From Dactylosporangium sucinum (lineage in GTDB: Bacteria > Actinomycetota > Actinomycetes > Mycobacteriales > Micromonosporaceae), in NCBI RefSeq assembly GCF_014647515.1, contig NZ_BMPI01000063.1, forward strand, positions 316 to 64,315: a stretch of DNA of 64,000 nt, written 5' to 3'. The notes beneath the pieces were generated by a model that saw nothing but the letters and a program-made list of their open reading frames with translations, searched no databases and was not told the DNA's origin. Shown here in pieces: positions 33,190 through 42,345 of this stretch. The position numbers were made by a program, and so were the translations under genes. Within the stretch, counting starts at the first letter, position 1; the number at the start of each line of letters is the position of its first letter.

Positions 33190-34332
33190 GTGCGAGTGCT
33201 GTTCACCGCGGTGCCGATCCACGGCCATCTGCTGCCCGTGCTACCGCTGGCCGAGGCCGCCGCCGCGGCAGGTGACGAGGTCGTCGTGGCCGTGCCGGCG
33301 TCGATGGGACACCTGGTCGACGGGCTCGCCGTGGACGCCACCGGGCCGGACGCGGCCGAGCTGCTGGCCGAGAACGACCGGCGGACCGGCGGGGCCGACA
33401 TGGCGGACATGCGTGATGTGTTCCCGGTGGCGTCGTTCTTCGCCGGGACGCGGGTCGACCTGACGTTCGACGTCGCGCTCGCGCGGGCGCGGGAGTTCGG
33501 GGCCGAGGTCATCGTCGCCGACGAGTACGACGCGGTCGGGGCGATGGTGGCCGCCGCGCTCGGGGTGCCGCTGGTGCGGCACGCGGTCGGGCTGCCCGTG
33601 TCGCCGCCGGCGCTGGGGCCGGCCATGGAGGCGCTGCTGACGCCACGATACGCCGAGCGCCGCCTGACCAGGGCCGGACGCTGCGCCCTGGTGGACCCGT
33701 GGCCGGCGGCGTTGCACGGGCCGCTCTGGTCGCCGCCGGCCGACCGGCTGCCGATCCGGCCCCGGGCCTACGCCGGGACGGAGCTGGCCGACCTGCCGTC
33801 CTTCGGCGGATCGGCACAGCGGGCGCGGGTGCTCGTCACGCTGGGAACCGTCCTGCTGGACGCGGCGATGCTCGACGCGCTCGTGGACTCGGTGGCGGCG
33901 CTGCACGACGTGGACGTGCTGGCGGTCGTGGCGCCGGGCACCGATCACACCCTCGCGGACACCCGGCCGAACGTCCGCTTCGTGGGCTTCGTGCCCATCG
34001 CGCAGCTCCTCGCCGCGGATGTCTCGGTGGTCGTCGCCGCGGGCGGTGCCGGGACGGTGCTGGCCGCCCTCGACCGCGGCATCCCGATGGTGCTGTGGCC
34101 TAAGGGTGCGGAGAAGCCGATGAACGCCGAACGGGTCACCGCGGCCGGGGCCGGCATCGCCGTCGACGAGCCGGCGCAGGCGGCCGACGCGGTGCGCAAG
34201 GTCCTCCACGACGCGTCGTACCGGGCCGGCGCCGAGCGCGTCGCCGGCGAGATCCGCGCCGCGCCCGACCCGGCCCGGGTCTGGTCCGCGTTGCGCGACC
34301 GGTTGCGGTCCGGAGCGGTCACGGGGGGCTGA
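33190..34332 (+). CDS. GT1-family glycosyltransferase (macrolide/UGT type)
   Basis: 380 residues. GT-B fold: VRVLFTAVPIHGHLLPVLPLAEAA at the N-terminus with the catalytic H of the HGH motif, and a C-terminal nucleotide-sugar half with VRFVGFVPIAQLLAADVSVVVAAGGAGTVLAAL then GIPMVLWP. The expected HGG of the sugar-nucleotide site reads AAGGAG here, so the first histidine is missing; activity may be altered. Such enzymes glycosylate small hydrophobic metabolites. GTG start; the 3' end overlaps the convergent SARP gene by 14 bp. Confidence 0.85.
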   Translation: MRVLFTAVPIHGHLLPVLPLAEAAAAAGDEVVVAVPASMGHLVDGLAVDATGPDAAELLAENDRRTGGADMADMRDVFPVASFFAGTRVDLTFDVALARAREFGAEVIVADEYDAVGAMVAAALGVPLVRHAVGLPVSPPALGPAMEALLTPRYAERRLTRAGRCALVDPWPAALHGPLWSPPADRLPIRPRAYAGTELADLPSFGGSAQRARVLVTLGTVLLDAAMLDALVDSVAALHDVDVLAVVAPGTDHTLADTRPNVRFVGFVPIAQLLAADVSVVVAAGGAGTVLAALDRGIPMVLWPKGAEKPMNAERVTAAGAGIAVDEPAQAADAVRKVLHDASYRAGAERVAGEIRAAPDPARVWSALRDRLRSGAVTGG

Positions 34333-37300
34333 ACGCGGACCGCGCCCGGTCCAGGTGCGCGGTGCGGTCCAGGCCGAGCGGGGAGCGCCGACCCTCGGCG
34401 AGGTGCCGGCCCAGCTCGTGGTGGGCGCAGGCCAGCTCGTACGGCATCCCCCGGCGCTCCGCCTCGCGGACCGCCCGCACCCAGGCGCGGGTCGCGGCTC
34501 GCGGGCGGCCGGCCAGCCACCGGGCCCGGCCGAGGCAGACGAGCGCGCGCGGGCGGGCCATCGGGAAGGTGCGGGCGTAGCGGCGCAGCCGCCGCAGCGC
34601 ACCGGCCACGGTCGCCCGGATGCCGGCGGGGTCGGGCTCGCCCTCGGCGCCGAGCGGCGCGGGCCGTTCGAGCAGCGCGAGGCCGACCTCGACGACGCCG
34701 GCGTGGGCCTCCAGGGCGTACTGCGCGAACGACGGGCGCGGACCGACCAGCCGGTCGGCCGCAGCAGCCGCCTGCCAGGCCCCCGCGCGGCGGCCGGCGG
34801 CGAGGTGCAGCCGGGCGGCGGCGGCCTGGTACCGGGCGGCGTCGACGCCGGCCGTGTCCGGCAGGAGCCCGGCGGCGGCCCGCAGGTGCTCCGGCAGCAC
34901 CGGGTCGGCGGGGTCGGCGCGGACCGCCGTCTCGATGAGCAGCAGCAGGCCCCAGAGCTGCACGACCGGGTCCTGGCGGTCCCGGCCGGAGGCAAGGCCC
35001 TCGGCGGCCGCGGCGACCGTCTCCGGGTCGCGGGCGGTCAGGTACCGGGCCGCCCCGGCGATGAGCACCACCTCGTCGGCCCACCGGTGCAGCGGCGTGC
35101 GGTCGCGCAGCGCCAGCGCCCGGGTCGCGCCGGCCTCCACGTCCGCCCACGCGCCGACGCCGGTCCAGTACAGCCCGCCGACGATGCCGACCCAGCAGGT
35201 GGTGAGCGGGTCGCCGGCCCGGTCGGCTGCGGCGCGTGCGGCGCGCAGCTGGCGGCGGGCGAGCCGGTGCAGGCCGCCGATGCCGAGCATCATCCCGAGG
35301 CCCGCCCGGGCGCGGGCGGTCAGGTCCGGGTCGCCTGCGCGCTCGGCCTCGTCGAGCGCGCCCAGCGCCGCCGGCAGCATCGGGAACCGCTCGCCGAGCA
35401 CCCAGTAGGTCTCGACGATTGTGAAGTACGCGGCCGCGCGCTCCTGGGCCGCCGCGCGCCGCTCACCCCGAAGGGCAGCGCGGCCCGGCACCAGACGCCG
35501 GGCCGCCCGGGTGGCCAGCATGGCCAGGCGGCCGGCGGTCGACCGCGGGGCCCGGCTGCCCAGCCGCTCCAGGGCCTGTTCCAGGTGGTGGCGGGCCGCG
35601 CCGGCCTCGCCGAGCTGCTGGTGGGCCTCCCCGAGCACGCGGTCCCAGCGGGCCCGCAGCAGCGCCGGGGTGTCCGGGCGGTCCACCGCGGCGGCGAAGC
35701 ACGCCCGGACCTCACGGAACCAGCCCATGCGGCCGTAGAGCGCCCACACCAGGCTCAGGTGCGCGTCGAGTGTCGCCGTGTCGGCGGTGCGGACCAGGAC
35801 GTCGGTCGCCGCGCGCAGGTTCTCCGCGTCGGCCTCCGGCCACGGGCCGCCCCCGGCGGCGAGCAGCGCGGCGTAATGCCCGGCGTGGCGCCGCAGCGTC
35901 TCCGCCTCCTCGTCGGGGTCGGCGGCGAGGCGTTCGGCGGCGTACTGGCGCAGCAGCTCGTGCAGCTCGTAGCGGCCGTCGTCGCCCACGGCGACCAGCG
36001 ACTGGTCGACCAGCCCGGCCAGCACCGCCAGCCCGGCGCCGGCCACCGCCTCGGCGGCGGCCAGGTCGAAGCCGCGGCGCAGCACGGAGAGCCGGCGCAG
36101 GGCGCGGGCCTCCTCGTCGGTCAGGAACCGGCAGGACCAGTCGATCACCGTGCGCATGCTGCGGTGCCGCGGCTCCACGTCGGGTGCGGTGGTCGCGAGC
36201 AGGTCGAGGCCGGCGGCGAGCCGGTCGGCGATCACGCCGGGGCCGGCCGACCGCACCCGGCGGGCGGCGAGCTCGATGGCCAGCGGCATCCCCGCCACCA
36301 GCCGGCACAGGCGGCCGGCGGCCTCGGCCGCGTCGGCGGTCGTCAGGTCGGGGCGCAGAAGCCGGGCCCGCTCCACGAAGAGCCGCACCGCGTCGTAGCC
36401 GGCCGCGTCGGCGCCCGGCGGCGGGCACGCCAGGCCCCGCACCTCGACGAGCCACTCGGCGCCGAGGCCGAGCTGCCGCCGCGAGGTGGCCAGCACCGTC
36501 ACGCCGGGCGCCCGGCGCAGCAGCTCGACGAGCACGCCGCCGGCGCCGCGCAGGTGTTCGAGGTTGTCGAGGACCAGCAGCAGCTCCCGGCCGGCGAGAT
36601 GGTCGGCGAGCACGTCGAGCGGGTCGCGCGGGACCGCGAGCGACAGCCCGAACGCGCGCGCGACGTCGGTGACCACGAGATCGCCGGCCCGGTCGGCGCC
36701 CGTCGGCCCGGTGCCGGCGAACGACACGAACACCGCCCCGTCACGGTGCCGGTCCGGGCGGTTCGCGGCGGCCTCGACCGCCAGCCGGGTCTTGCCGGCC
36801 CCGCCGGGCCCGACGAGGGTGACGAGCCGGCATGCCGGGTCGGCCAGCAGTTCCCGCAGCCGGCGCAGCTCCTCGTCGCGCCCGATGAGCGTCGTGAGCG
36901 GCCGCGGCAGATCGGGCACCCCCGCGGCGTCGGGCCGGGACGGCTCGGCAGCGGTGAACGACTCCGCGCCGGCGATCTCGTCGCGCAGCGCGACGGTGGC
37001 CGCCGACGGCTCCGCCCCGAGCTCCTCGCGCAGCAGGTACCGGCAGGTCTCGTACTGGGCGAGCGCCGCGCTGCGCCGGCCGCCCAGCGCCAGGAACCAC
37101 ATCAGGGCGCGGTGCGCCTCCTCGTCCAGCCGGCCCAGCTCCAGCATGCGCCGGGCGACCTCGACCCCGGCGGCCGCGTCGCCGCTGTCGCGGGCCCGGC
37201 GCGCCGCGCGGTCCATGACGGCGAGCATGTCCGCCCGGGCGGTCGCGCGCCGGTCGGCCACCCACTCGTCGAACACCGGCGCCCCCGGGACCTCGAAGCC

Positions 37301-37684
37301 GTCGAGGAACTCGCCGCGGCACAGCCGGACGGCCGCGAGCAGCTCGTCGTCGGCGGTGCTCGCGGCCGCCCGGGCCACCTCGAGGGCGTCGACCCAGATC
37401 GGCGGGCCGTCCGGCGCCACCGTGTGCCGGCTGATCCGCAGGTGGCCCGGCACGACCCGGCGCAGCTTCGTGAGCACCAGCCGGAGGTTGGCGCGGGCCG
37501 CCGGCTCCGGCAGCTCGCTCCAGAGCAGCCCGGCCAGCGCGGTGCGGGGGTGCGCGGCGCCGGTCACGGCGAGGTAGCACAGCAGCGCGGCCGCCTTGCC
37601 GGACGCCGGCTCCGGCAGCGGACGCCCGTCCACGGTCAGCTCGGCCCGGCCGAGCACGCAGACCCGAAGCTGCTTGTCGATCAT
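34319..37684 (-). CDS. SARP/BTAD-type regulator with ATPase and TPR-like domains
   Basis: 1121 residues. N-terminal OmpR-like DNA-binding domain ~5-95 (LRVCVLGRAELTVDGR, CYLAV...LLWSELPEPAARANLRLVLTKLRR), BTAD ~100-245 (GEFLDGFEVPGAPVFDEWVADRR, ALMWFLALGGRRSAALAQYE), then an ATPase with Walker A LVGPGGAGKTRLA near 300 and LLVLDNLEHL. The rest is helical, TPR-like. Large AfsR-like SARPs activate secondary metabolism; this one may control the divergently placed acyl-CoA ligase/methyltransferase pair (95 bp apart). ATG 37684 (MIDKQ) begins the domain; an upstream ATG at 37756 adds 24 residues. Confidence 0.92.
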   Translation of the reverse strand: MIDKQLRVCVLGRAELTVDGRPLPEPASGKAAALLCYLAVTGAAHPRTALAGLLWSELPEPAARANLRLVLTKLRRVVPGHLRISRHTVAPDGPPIWVDALEVARAAASTADDELLAAVRLCRGEFLDGFEVPGAPVFDEWVADRRATARADMLAVMDRAARRARDSGDAAAGVEVARRMLELGRLDEEAHRALMWFLALGGRRSAALAQYETCRYLLREELGAEPSAATVALRDEIAGAESFTAAEPSRPDAAGVPDLPRPLTTLIGRDEELRRLRELLADPACRLVTLVGPGGAGKTRLAVEAAANRPDRHRDGAVFVSFAGTGPTGADRAGDLVVTDVARAFGLSLAVPRDPLDVLADHLAGRELLLVLDNLEHLRGAGGVLVELLRRAPGVTVLATSRRQLGLGAEWLVEVRGLACPPPGADAAGYDAVRLFVERARLLRPDLTTADAAEAAGRLCRLVAGMPLAIELAARRVRSAGPGVIADRLAAGLDLLATTAPDVEPRHRSMRTVIDWSCRFLTDEEARALRRLSVLRRGFDLAAAEAVAGAGLAVLAGLVDQSLVAVGDDGRYELHELLRQYAAERLAADPDEEAETLRRHAGHYAALLAAGGGPWPEADAENLRAATDVLVRTADTATLDAHLSLVWALYGRMGWFREVRACFAAAVDRPDTPALLRARWDRVLGEAHQQLGEAGAARHHLEQALERLGSRAPRSTAGRLAMLATRAARRLVPGRAALRGERRAAAQERAAAYFTIVETYWVLGERFPMLPAALGALDEAERAGDPDLTARARAGLGMMLGIGGLHRLARRQLRAARAAADRAGDPLTTCWVGIVGGLYWTGVGAWADVEAGATRALALRDRTPLHRWADEVVLIAGAARYLTARDPETVAAAAEGLASGRDRQDPVVQLWGLLLLIETAVRADPADPVLPEHLRAAAGLLPDTAGVDAARYQAAAARLHLAAGRRAGAWQAAAAADRLVGPRPSFAQYALEAHAGVVEVGLALLERPAPLGAEGEPDPAGIRATVAGALRRLRRYARTFPMARPRALVCLGRARWLAGRPRAATRAWVRAVREAERRGMPYELACAHHELGRHLAEGRRSPLGLDRTAHLDRARSAFSPP

Positions 37685-37779
37685 CGCCACCGCCGTCGTC
37701 CAGCCGACCCTACCGTTCACGACGACCCGCACACGATCGGCAAACGATCCGCACACGGTACGCCCCTACGGTCCGGGGC

Positions 37780-39363
37780 ATGACCGTCACCGATTCCTTC
37801 CGAAGCCCCCTGCCCGGCGTGCCGGTCGGCGGGACCACCGTGCCGGAGTACGTCCTGCGGCACGCCGAGCGCCTCGGCGACAAGCCGGCCCTCGTCGACG
37901 GCTCGACCGGCCGGGCGACCAGCTACCGGCGGCTCGCGGCCGGCGTCGAGCGGGTCGCGGCCGGCCTGGCCGCCCGCGGGTTCGCGCCCGGGGACGTCCT
38001 GGCCCTGTACTGCCCCAACCGTCCCGAGTACGCGCTGGCGGCCTACGGGGCGATGGCCGCCGGCGGCGCGGTCACCGGCGCGCACCCCCAGCTCACCGCG
38101 GACGAGCTGGCCGGGCAGCTCACCGATGCCCGCCCACGGCTCCTGGTCACCGTGCCGGCGCTGCTGGAGCGGGCCCTGGACGCCACCGCCCGCGCCGGCG
38201 TCGCCGAGGTGCTCGTCATCGACGGCGACGGCACCGCGGGGGCCACGCGGTTCAGCGTGCTGACCGACCATGATCACCCGGCGCTGCCGGCCGACACGGT
38301 GCCGCACGACGCGGTGGCCGCCCTGCCGTACTCGAGCGGCACAACCGGACTGCCCAAGGGCGTCGAGCTCACGCACACGGCGCTGGTCACCAACGCCCGG
38401 CAGGCGCAGGCGGTGCTCGGGTTCGAGGCCGGCGACGTGGTCCTGGCCGTGGCGCCGTTCTGCCACGTCATCGGGCTGAACCTGCTCCTGCCGTGCGGAC
38501 TGGCGGCCGGGGCGACCGTCGTCACCCTCCCAACGTTCGACCTCGACGACTTCCTGCGGGCGATCCAGGAGTACCGGGCGACCGTCACGATCGTCGTCCC
38601 GCCGGTCGTGCGGGCCCTCGCCCACCACCCGGCCGTCGACCGCTACGACCTGTCGTCGCTGCGCAGCCTCGGCGTCGGCGCCGCCCCGCTCGACGCCGGG
38701 ACCGAACAGCGCTGCGCCGAGCGGCTCGGCTGCGTGACGAGCCAGGGCCTGGGCATGACGGAGGCCGGCGCGCTGGTCGCCGTGGGCCCGCTCGACGCGC
38801 CGCGGCGCGGGTCGGTGGGCCGGCTGGTGCCGAACACCGAGGCGCGGGTCGTGGACCCGGCGACCGGCGCCGACCTCGTCGCCGGCCGCACCGGCGAGCT
38901 GTGGGTGCGCGGCCCCCAGCTCATGCGCGCGTACCGCGGGCAGCCGGACGCGACCGCCGCCACCCTCGACGCCGACGGCTGGCTGCACACCGGCGACCTG
39001 TGCTCGTTCGACGAGGACGGCTACCTCTACGTCGCCGACCGGCTGAAGGACGTCATCAAGTCCGGCGGCCACCAGGTGGCGCCGGCCGAGCTGGAGCGGC
39101 TGCTGTTGCTGCACCCGGCGGTCGCCGACGCCGCCGTGGTGGCCCGGCCGGACCCCGTCGCCGGCGAGGTGCCGGTGGCGCACGTCGTCCTGCACGGCCC
39201 GGCGAGCGCCGAGGAGCTGCTCGCGTACGTGGCGGAGCGGGTCGCGCCGTTCAAGCGGCTCGCCGCGGTCCGCGTCGCCGGGTCGGTCCCGCGCTCGCCG
39301 ACCGGCAAGGTGCTGCGGCGCGTGCTCGCGGCGGCCGAGCGCGCCGGGGTCGGCGCGCCGTGA
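37780..39363 (+). CDS. Acyl-CoA ligase (ANL superfamily, 4-coumarate-CoA ligase-like)
   Basis: 527 residues. ANL core: ATP/AMP loop YSSGTTGLPKGVELTH (~184-199), APFCHVIGLNLLL, GLGMTEAGALV, GELWVRGPQLMRAY, WLHTGDLCSFDEDGYLYVADRLKDVIKSGGHQVAPAELE hinge, and catalytic lysine in SPTGKVLRR. It activates a carboxylic acid as acyl-AMP and then acyl-CoA; the substrate is not predictable. GTGA overlap with the membrane/methyltransferase gene; divergent from the SARP regulator. Confidence 0.93.
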   Translation: MTVTDSFRSPLPGVPVGGTTVPEYVLRHAERLGDKPALVDGSTGRATSYRRLAAGVERVAAGLAARGFAPGDVLALYCPNRPEYALAAYGAMAAGGAVTGAHPQLTADELAGQLTDARPRLLVTVPALLERALDATARAGVAEVLVIDGDGTAGATRFSVLTDHDHPALPADTVPHDAVAALPYSSGTTGLPKGVELTHTALVTNARQAQAVLGFEAGDVVLAVAPFCHVIGLNLLLPCGLAAGATVVTLPTFDLDDFLRAIQEYRATVTIVVPPVVRALAHHPAVDRYDLSSLRSLGVGAAPLDAGTEQRCAERLGCVTSQGLGMTEAGALVAVGPLDAPRRGSVGRLVPNTEARVVDPATGADLVAGRTGELWVRGPQLMRAYRGQPDATAATLDADGWLHTGDLCSFDEDGYLYVADRLKDVIKSGGHQVAPAELERLLLLHPAVADAAVVARPDPVAGEVPVAHVVLHGPASAEELLAYVAERVAPFKRLAAVRVAGSVPRSPTGKVLRRVLAAAERAGVGAP

Positions 39364-40691
39364 CCGCGCTGACGACCGGACGGGGGCGGCGGGTGCGTGA
39401 GTGGGCCGTCACCGCCGCCGCCACCGCCGCGTCGCTGTACACGCTGGACGTCACGGCGACGGCGGCCGGGGTCGCGCTGGTCGCCTCGGGCGGGCTCGCC
39501 GGCATCGGCCCCGCCTGGGCGGTGGCGTTCCTGGCCGCGACCTACCTGGCGTGGTGTGCCGGCCTGCGGGTCGCGCTGCGGGCGAACCGGCTGCTGCTGG
39601 AGACGACGGGGACGAGCACCAACGCCCTGTCGAAGGCGGCGTACGACCTGACCCGGCGGCTGACCGGCCGGGCCCGCCCGGCCCGCCTCGCCGCGGCCGG
39701 CGGCTACACGGCCACGGAGATCGCCAAGGAGCTGCCGTACTACGTGGGCGCGTTCGGCGTCGCGGCCCTCAGTGACACCGTCGGCCAGGTCGAGGCGCTG
39801 GTCTTCCTCGGCGGCGCCAACCTGGGCGCGGCGGTGTACGAGCTCGGGCTGGCCCGCCTCGTCCGGTCCGTCGTGCGCCGCCGGGGGCGCCGGTACGCGT
39901 CGTTCGACACGGACTGGGTGCCGGCCGAGTACCTCGCCGGCTACTACAGCACCGTCGAGCCGGACGAGGTCGCCACGATCGCGTTCTTCGTCGACGCGCT
40001 GCGCCAGGCCGAGCCGGGCCGGCCGGTGCTGTTCTTCGGCGTCGGCCCCACCCTGCACCACGTCTTCGCGGCGGCCGAGGTCGCCTCCGAGATCCACCTG
40101 GGCGACTACCTGCCGGCGAACCTCGCGGAGATCCGCCGCTGGATCGACCGGGAGCCGGGCGCGCACGACTGGCGCGCATTCGTCCGCCACACGCTGCGCT
40201 GCGAGGGCAGCGCCGACCCGAGCGACGCGGACGTGACCGCCCGCGAGGATCTCACCCGGGCCCGCATCACCGCCCTGATCCGGGTCGACGCCGGCCACCC
40301 GCGGCCGGTCGACCGGCAGTACGCGACGGTGATCAGCGCCTACTGCGCCGACTCCGCCACCGGCGACCGGGCCACCTGGGACCGGTACATGCGCCACATC
40401 ACCGGCCTGGTCGGGCCCGGCGGCCTGTTCGTCACCGCGGCCCTGCGCCGCTGCCGCGGCTACATCGTCGGCGGCCGGTCGTTCCCGAGCGCCGACGTCG
40501 ACGAGCACGACCTCCGCGCGGCGCTGCGCCCCGGTTTCGACCCGCAGGCCGGCGCGATCGAGGTCCACCCGGTGCCGCAGGACGCCACCCACGGCTACGC
40601 GGGGATCGTGCTGGCCTGGGCCCGCCGGAGCGGGCCGGGCGCGCGCGGTGGCGCGGCCCGGCCCGTGGAGCACCGTGTCAGCTCACCGTGA
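39360..40691 (+). CDS. Membrane-domain/NNMT-like methyltransferase fusion
   Basis: 443 residues from the GTG at 39360. The first ~190 residues hold four or so hydrophobic segments (WAVTAAATAASLYTLDVTATAA, AWAVAFLAATYLAWCAGL, ELPYYVGAFGVAALS, VFLGGANLGAAVYELGLA). The C-terminal half (~200-430) matches the NNMT/PNMT/TEMT amine N-methyltransferase family: EPDEVATIAFFVDAL, FFGVGPTLHHVFAAAEVASE in place of the SAM-binding IGSGPTIYQ, HLGDYLPANLAEIRRW, and EPGAHDWRAFV before a Cys-Glu-Gly. NNMT-type enzymes are normally soluble and ~260 residues; a membrane-fused bacterial form is unusual. Co-translated with the acyl-CoA ligase. Substrate unknown; a lipidic or membrane-bound amine is one guess. Convergent 14-bp overlap with the protease gene. 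Confidence 0.8.
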   Translation: MTALTTGRGRRVREWAVTAAATAASLYTLDVTATAAGVALVASGGLAGIGPAWAVAFLAATYLAWCAGLRVALRANRLLLETTGTSTNALSKAAYDLTRRLTGRARPARLAAAGGYTATEIAKELPYYVGAFGVAALSDTVGQVEALVFLGGANLGAAVYELGLARLVRSVVRRRGRRYASFDTDWVPAEYLAGYYSTVEPDEVATIAFFVDALRQAEPGRPVLFFGVGPTLHHVFAAAEVASEIHLGDYLPANLAEIRRWIDREPGAHDWRAFVRHTLRCEGSADPSDADVTAREDLTRARITALIRVDAGHPRPVDRQYATVISAYCADSATGDRATWDRYMRHITGLVGPGGLFVTAALRRCRGYIVGGRSFPSADVDEHDLRAALRPGFDPQAGAIEVHPVPQDATHGYAGIVLAWARRSGPGARGGAARPVEHRVSSP

Positions 40692-42246
40692 CGGCGAGGT
40701 CGTCGAGGACGAAGGACGTCTGCAGGGACGAGTCCTCGGTCCCGTTGAACTTCAGCGTCACCGTCTGGCCCGCGAACGACGAGAGGCTGTAGGTCTTCTG
40801 GGCGTAGCCCGAGGCCTTGTTCAGGTTCGACAGCGTGGCCAGGGTGGTCGAGCCGGCCGTGACCGTCAGCTTGTCGTAGGCCGTGCTGGTCGTCGTCTCG
40901 GCCGAGTCGATGTGCACCCAGAAGGTGAGGGTCGCGGTGCAGCCGGCCGGGATCGTCACCGACTGCGACACCGACTCGGTGTGGGTCGAGCCGTAGCCGA
41001 GCAGCCAGGCGCTGTAGGTGCCGGTGCGGGCGGGCTGGCCCTGGCTCGACCACTGGCCGATCGCGCCGGTCGTGCCGGACCAGGAGGCCGCGCCGGACTC
41101 GAAGCCGGGGTTCGCCAGTAGCTGGCCGCTGCAGGTGCCGCCGCCACCGCCGGTGACGGTGAAGGTGAACGTCGCGCTGCCGGTGGCGCCGGTCGTGTCG
41201 CGCGCCGTGACCGTCGTCGTGCTGCTGCCGGCCGTGGTCGGGGTGCCCGAGACGAGGCCGGTGCTCGCGTTGATGGTGAGGCCGGCCGGCAGGCCGGTCG
41301 CCGAGTAGGTCAGGGTCTGGCCGCTGCCCGACGACGACGCCTGGATCTGCAGCGACTTCGGGGTGCCGACGGTCGCCGTCTGGTTGCCCGGGTTGGTGAC
41401 GGTCACCGTGTTGCCGCTGCCCGGGGGCTTGGTGAGCAGGCAGCCGGCCAGCGTCAGGTCGATCGCCCGGCTGGCGTTGAGGCAGGTGGTGAACCAGTAG
41501 GTCTGCTCGCCGTAGGACTGGCCCTGGTGGACGGTGACGGTGCCGTTGGCGTCGACCTCGCAGGGGTTGTTCAGCGTGCAGCTCTGCCCGTCGTCGTTGC
41601 CGGTGTTGTTGATGCCGACGATCTGGTTGTCCGACGACCGGATGATCGGGGAGCCGGAGGTGCCGTGGGTGGTCTGGCAGCCGGTGTTGTACCGGATCGA
41701 GTCGTGCCACGTCCACTGGTCCTCGCGCAGCGTGGGCACGAAGCCGTTGATGGAGCAGGTCCAGACCTGCTTCCAGTAGCTCGACGGGATCGTCATCGCG
41801 GTGCCGTCGGCCGGGCGGGCCGAGGCGATGGTCAGCGCCGTCGTGTTGTACTTGGTCTTGATCGACGAGTACGTCTCGTTGAGCCGGTAGAGGGCCACGT
41901 CGGTGTTCGTCATCGTGCCGTAGAGCAGCATGTCGGCCCGCACGGTGCCGAGCGCGTTGCCGGTGTTGCCCAGCAGCGTGCCGGTCCGCGAGCTGGCCCG
42001 GTTGACGTACACCTGCCCGGCGTTGATGAACCCGTTCTCGTAGCAGTGGCCGTTGGTGAGCAGCATGGCCCGGTCGCTGTCGACCGAGCTGGGGTACCGC
42101 ACCAGGGAGCCCGAGCAGTTGTTGAGGGCGATGGTGGCGGTCAGCCCGGTGACCTGGAGCGCGTGGGCGGGAGCCGGGCCGGCGACGACGCTCGCGGCGG
42201 CGGCGAGGATGGCCGCGCCGGTGACGAGTGCGCGTCTGTAGCGCAT
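40678..42246 (-). CDS. Secreted trypsin-like serine protease with Ig-like and C-terminal beta modules
   Basis: 522 residues. Signal peptide ~1-29 (APAHA cut). Chymotrypsin-fold domain ~30-255 with triad H67 (LLTNGHCYENG), D116 (NTDVALYRL) and S197 (HGTSGSPII), plus extra Cys pairs. Then an Ig-like putative module (NPGNQTATVGTPKSLQIQASSS) ~275-365, Gly linker, and a C-terminal CBM-like jelly-roll ~370-522 (LLANPGFESGAASWSG, ..SFVLDDLAVTVS). Lysyl endopeptidase/glutamyl type specificity cannot be decided. GAGAAAGG precedes the ATG at 42246. Confidence 0.9.
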   Translation of the reverse strand: MRYRRALVTGAAILAAAASVVAGPAPAHALQVTGLTATIALNNCSGSLVRYPSSVDSDRAMLLTNGHCYENGFINAGQVYVNRASSRTGTLLGNTGNALGTVRADMLLYGTMTNTDVALYRLNETYSSIKTKYNTTALTIASARPADGTAMTIPSSYWKQVWTCSINGFVPTLREDQWTWHDSIRYNTGCQTTHGTSGSPIIRSSDNQIVGINNTGNDDGQSCTLNNPCEVDANGTVTVHQGQSYGEQTYWFTTCLNASRAIDLTLAGCLLTKPPGSGNTVTVTNPGNQTATVGTPKSLQIQASSSGSGQTLTYSATGLPAGLTINASTGLVSGTPTTAGSSTTTVTARDTTGATGSATFTFTVTGGGGGTCSGQLLANPGFESGAASWSGTTGAIGQWSSQGQPARTGTYSAWLLGYGSTHTESVSQSVTIPAGCTATLTFWVHIDSAETTTSTAYDKLTVTAGSTTLATLSNLNKASGYAQKTYSLSSFAGQTVTLKFNGTEDSSLQTSFVLDDLAVTVS

Positions 42247-42345
42247 GGGGGAACCCTTTCTCCGGGGGTGCGGGCGGCGTGCGCCGGTGGGCACACTTCG
42301 CCGCCCGTCGATTGATGGGTACCATCACATCGACGCCCATGCACG

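Noticed and set aside
34355..37783. 1142-codon frame opposite the SARP regulator
   Set aside because: Mirror shadow of the SARP gene; composition typical of antisense frames in high-GC DNA; no motif.
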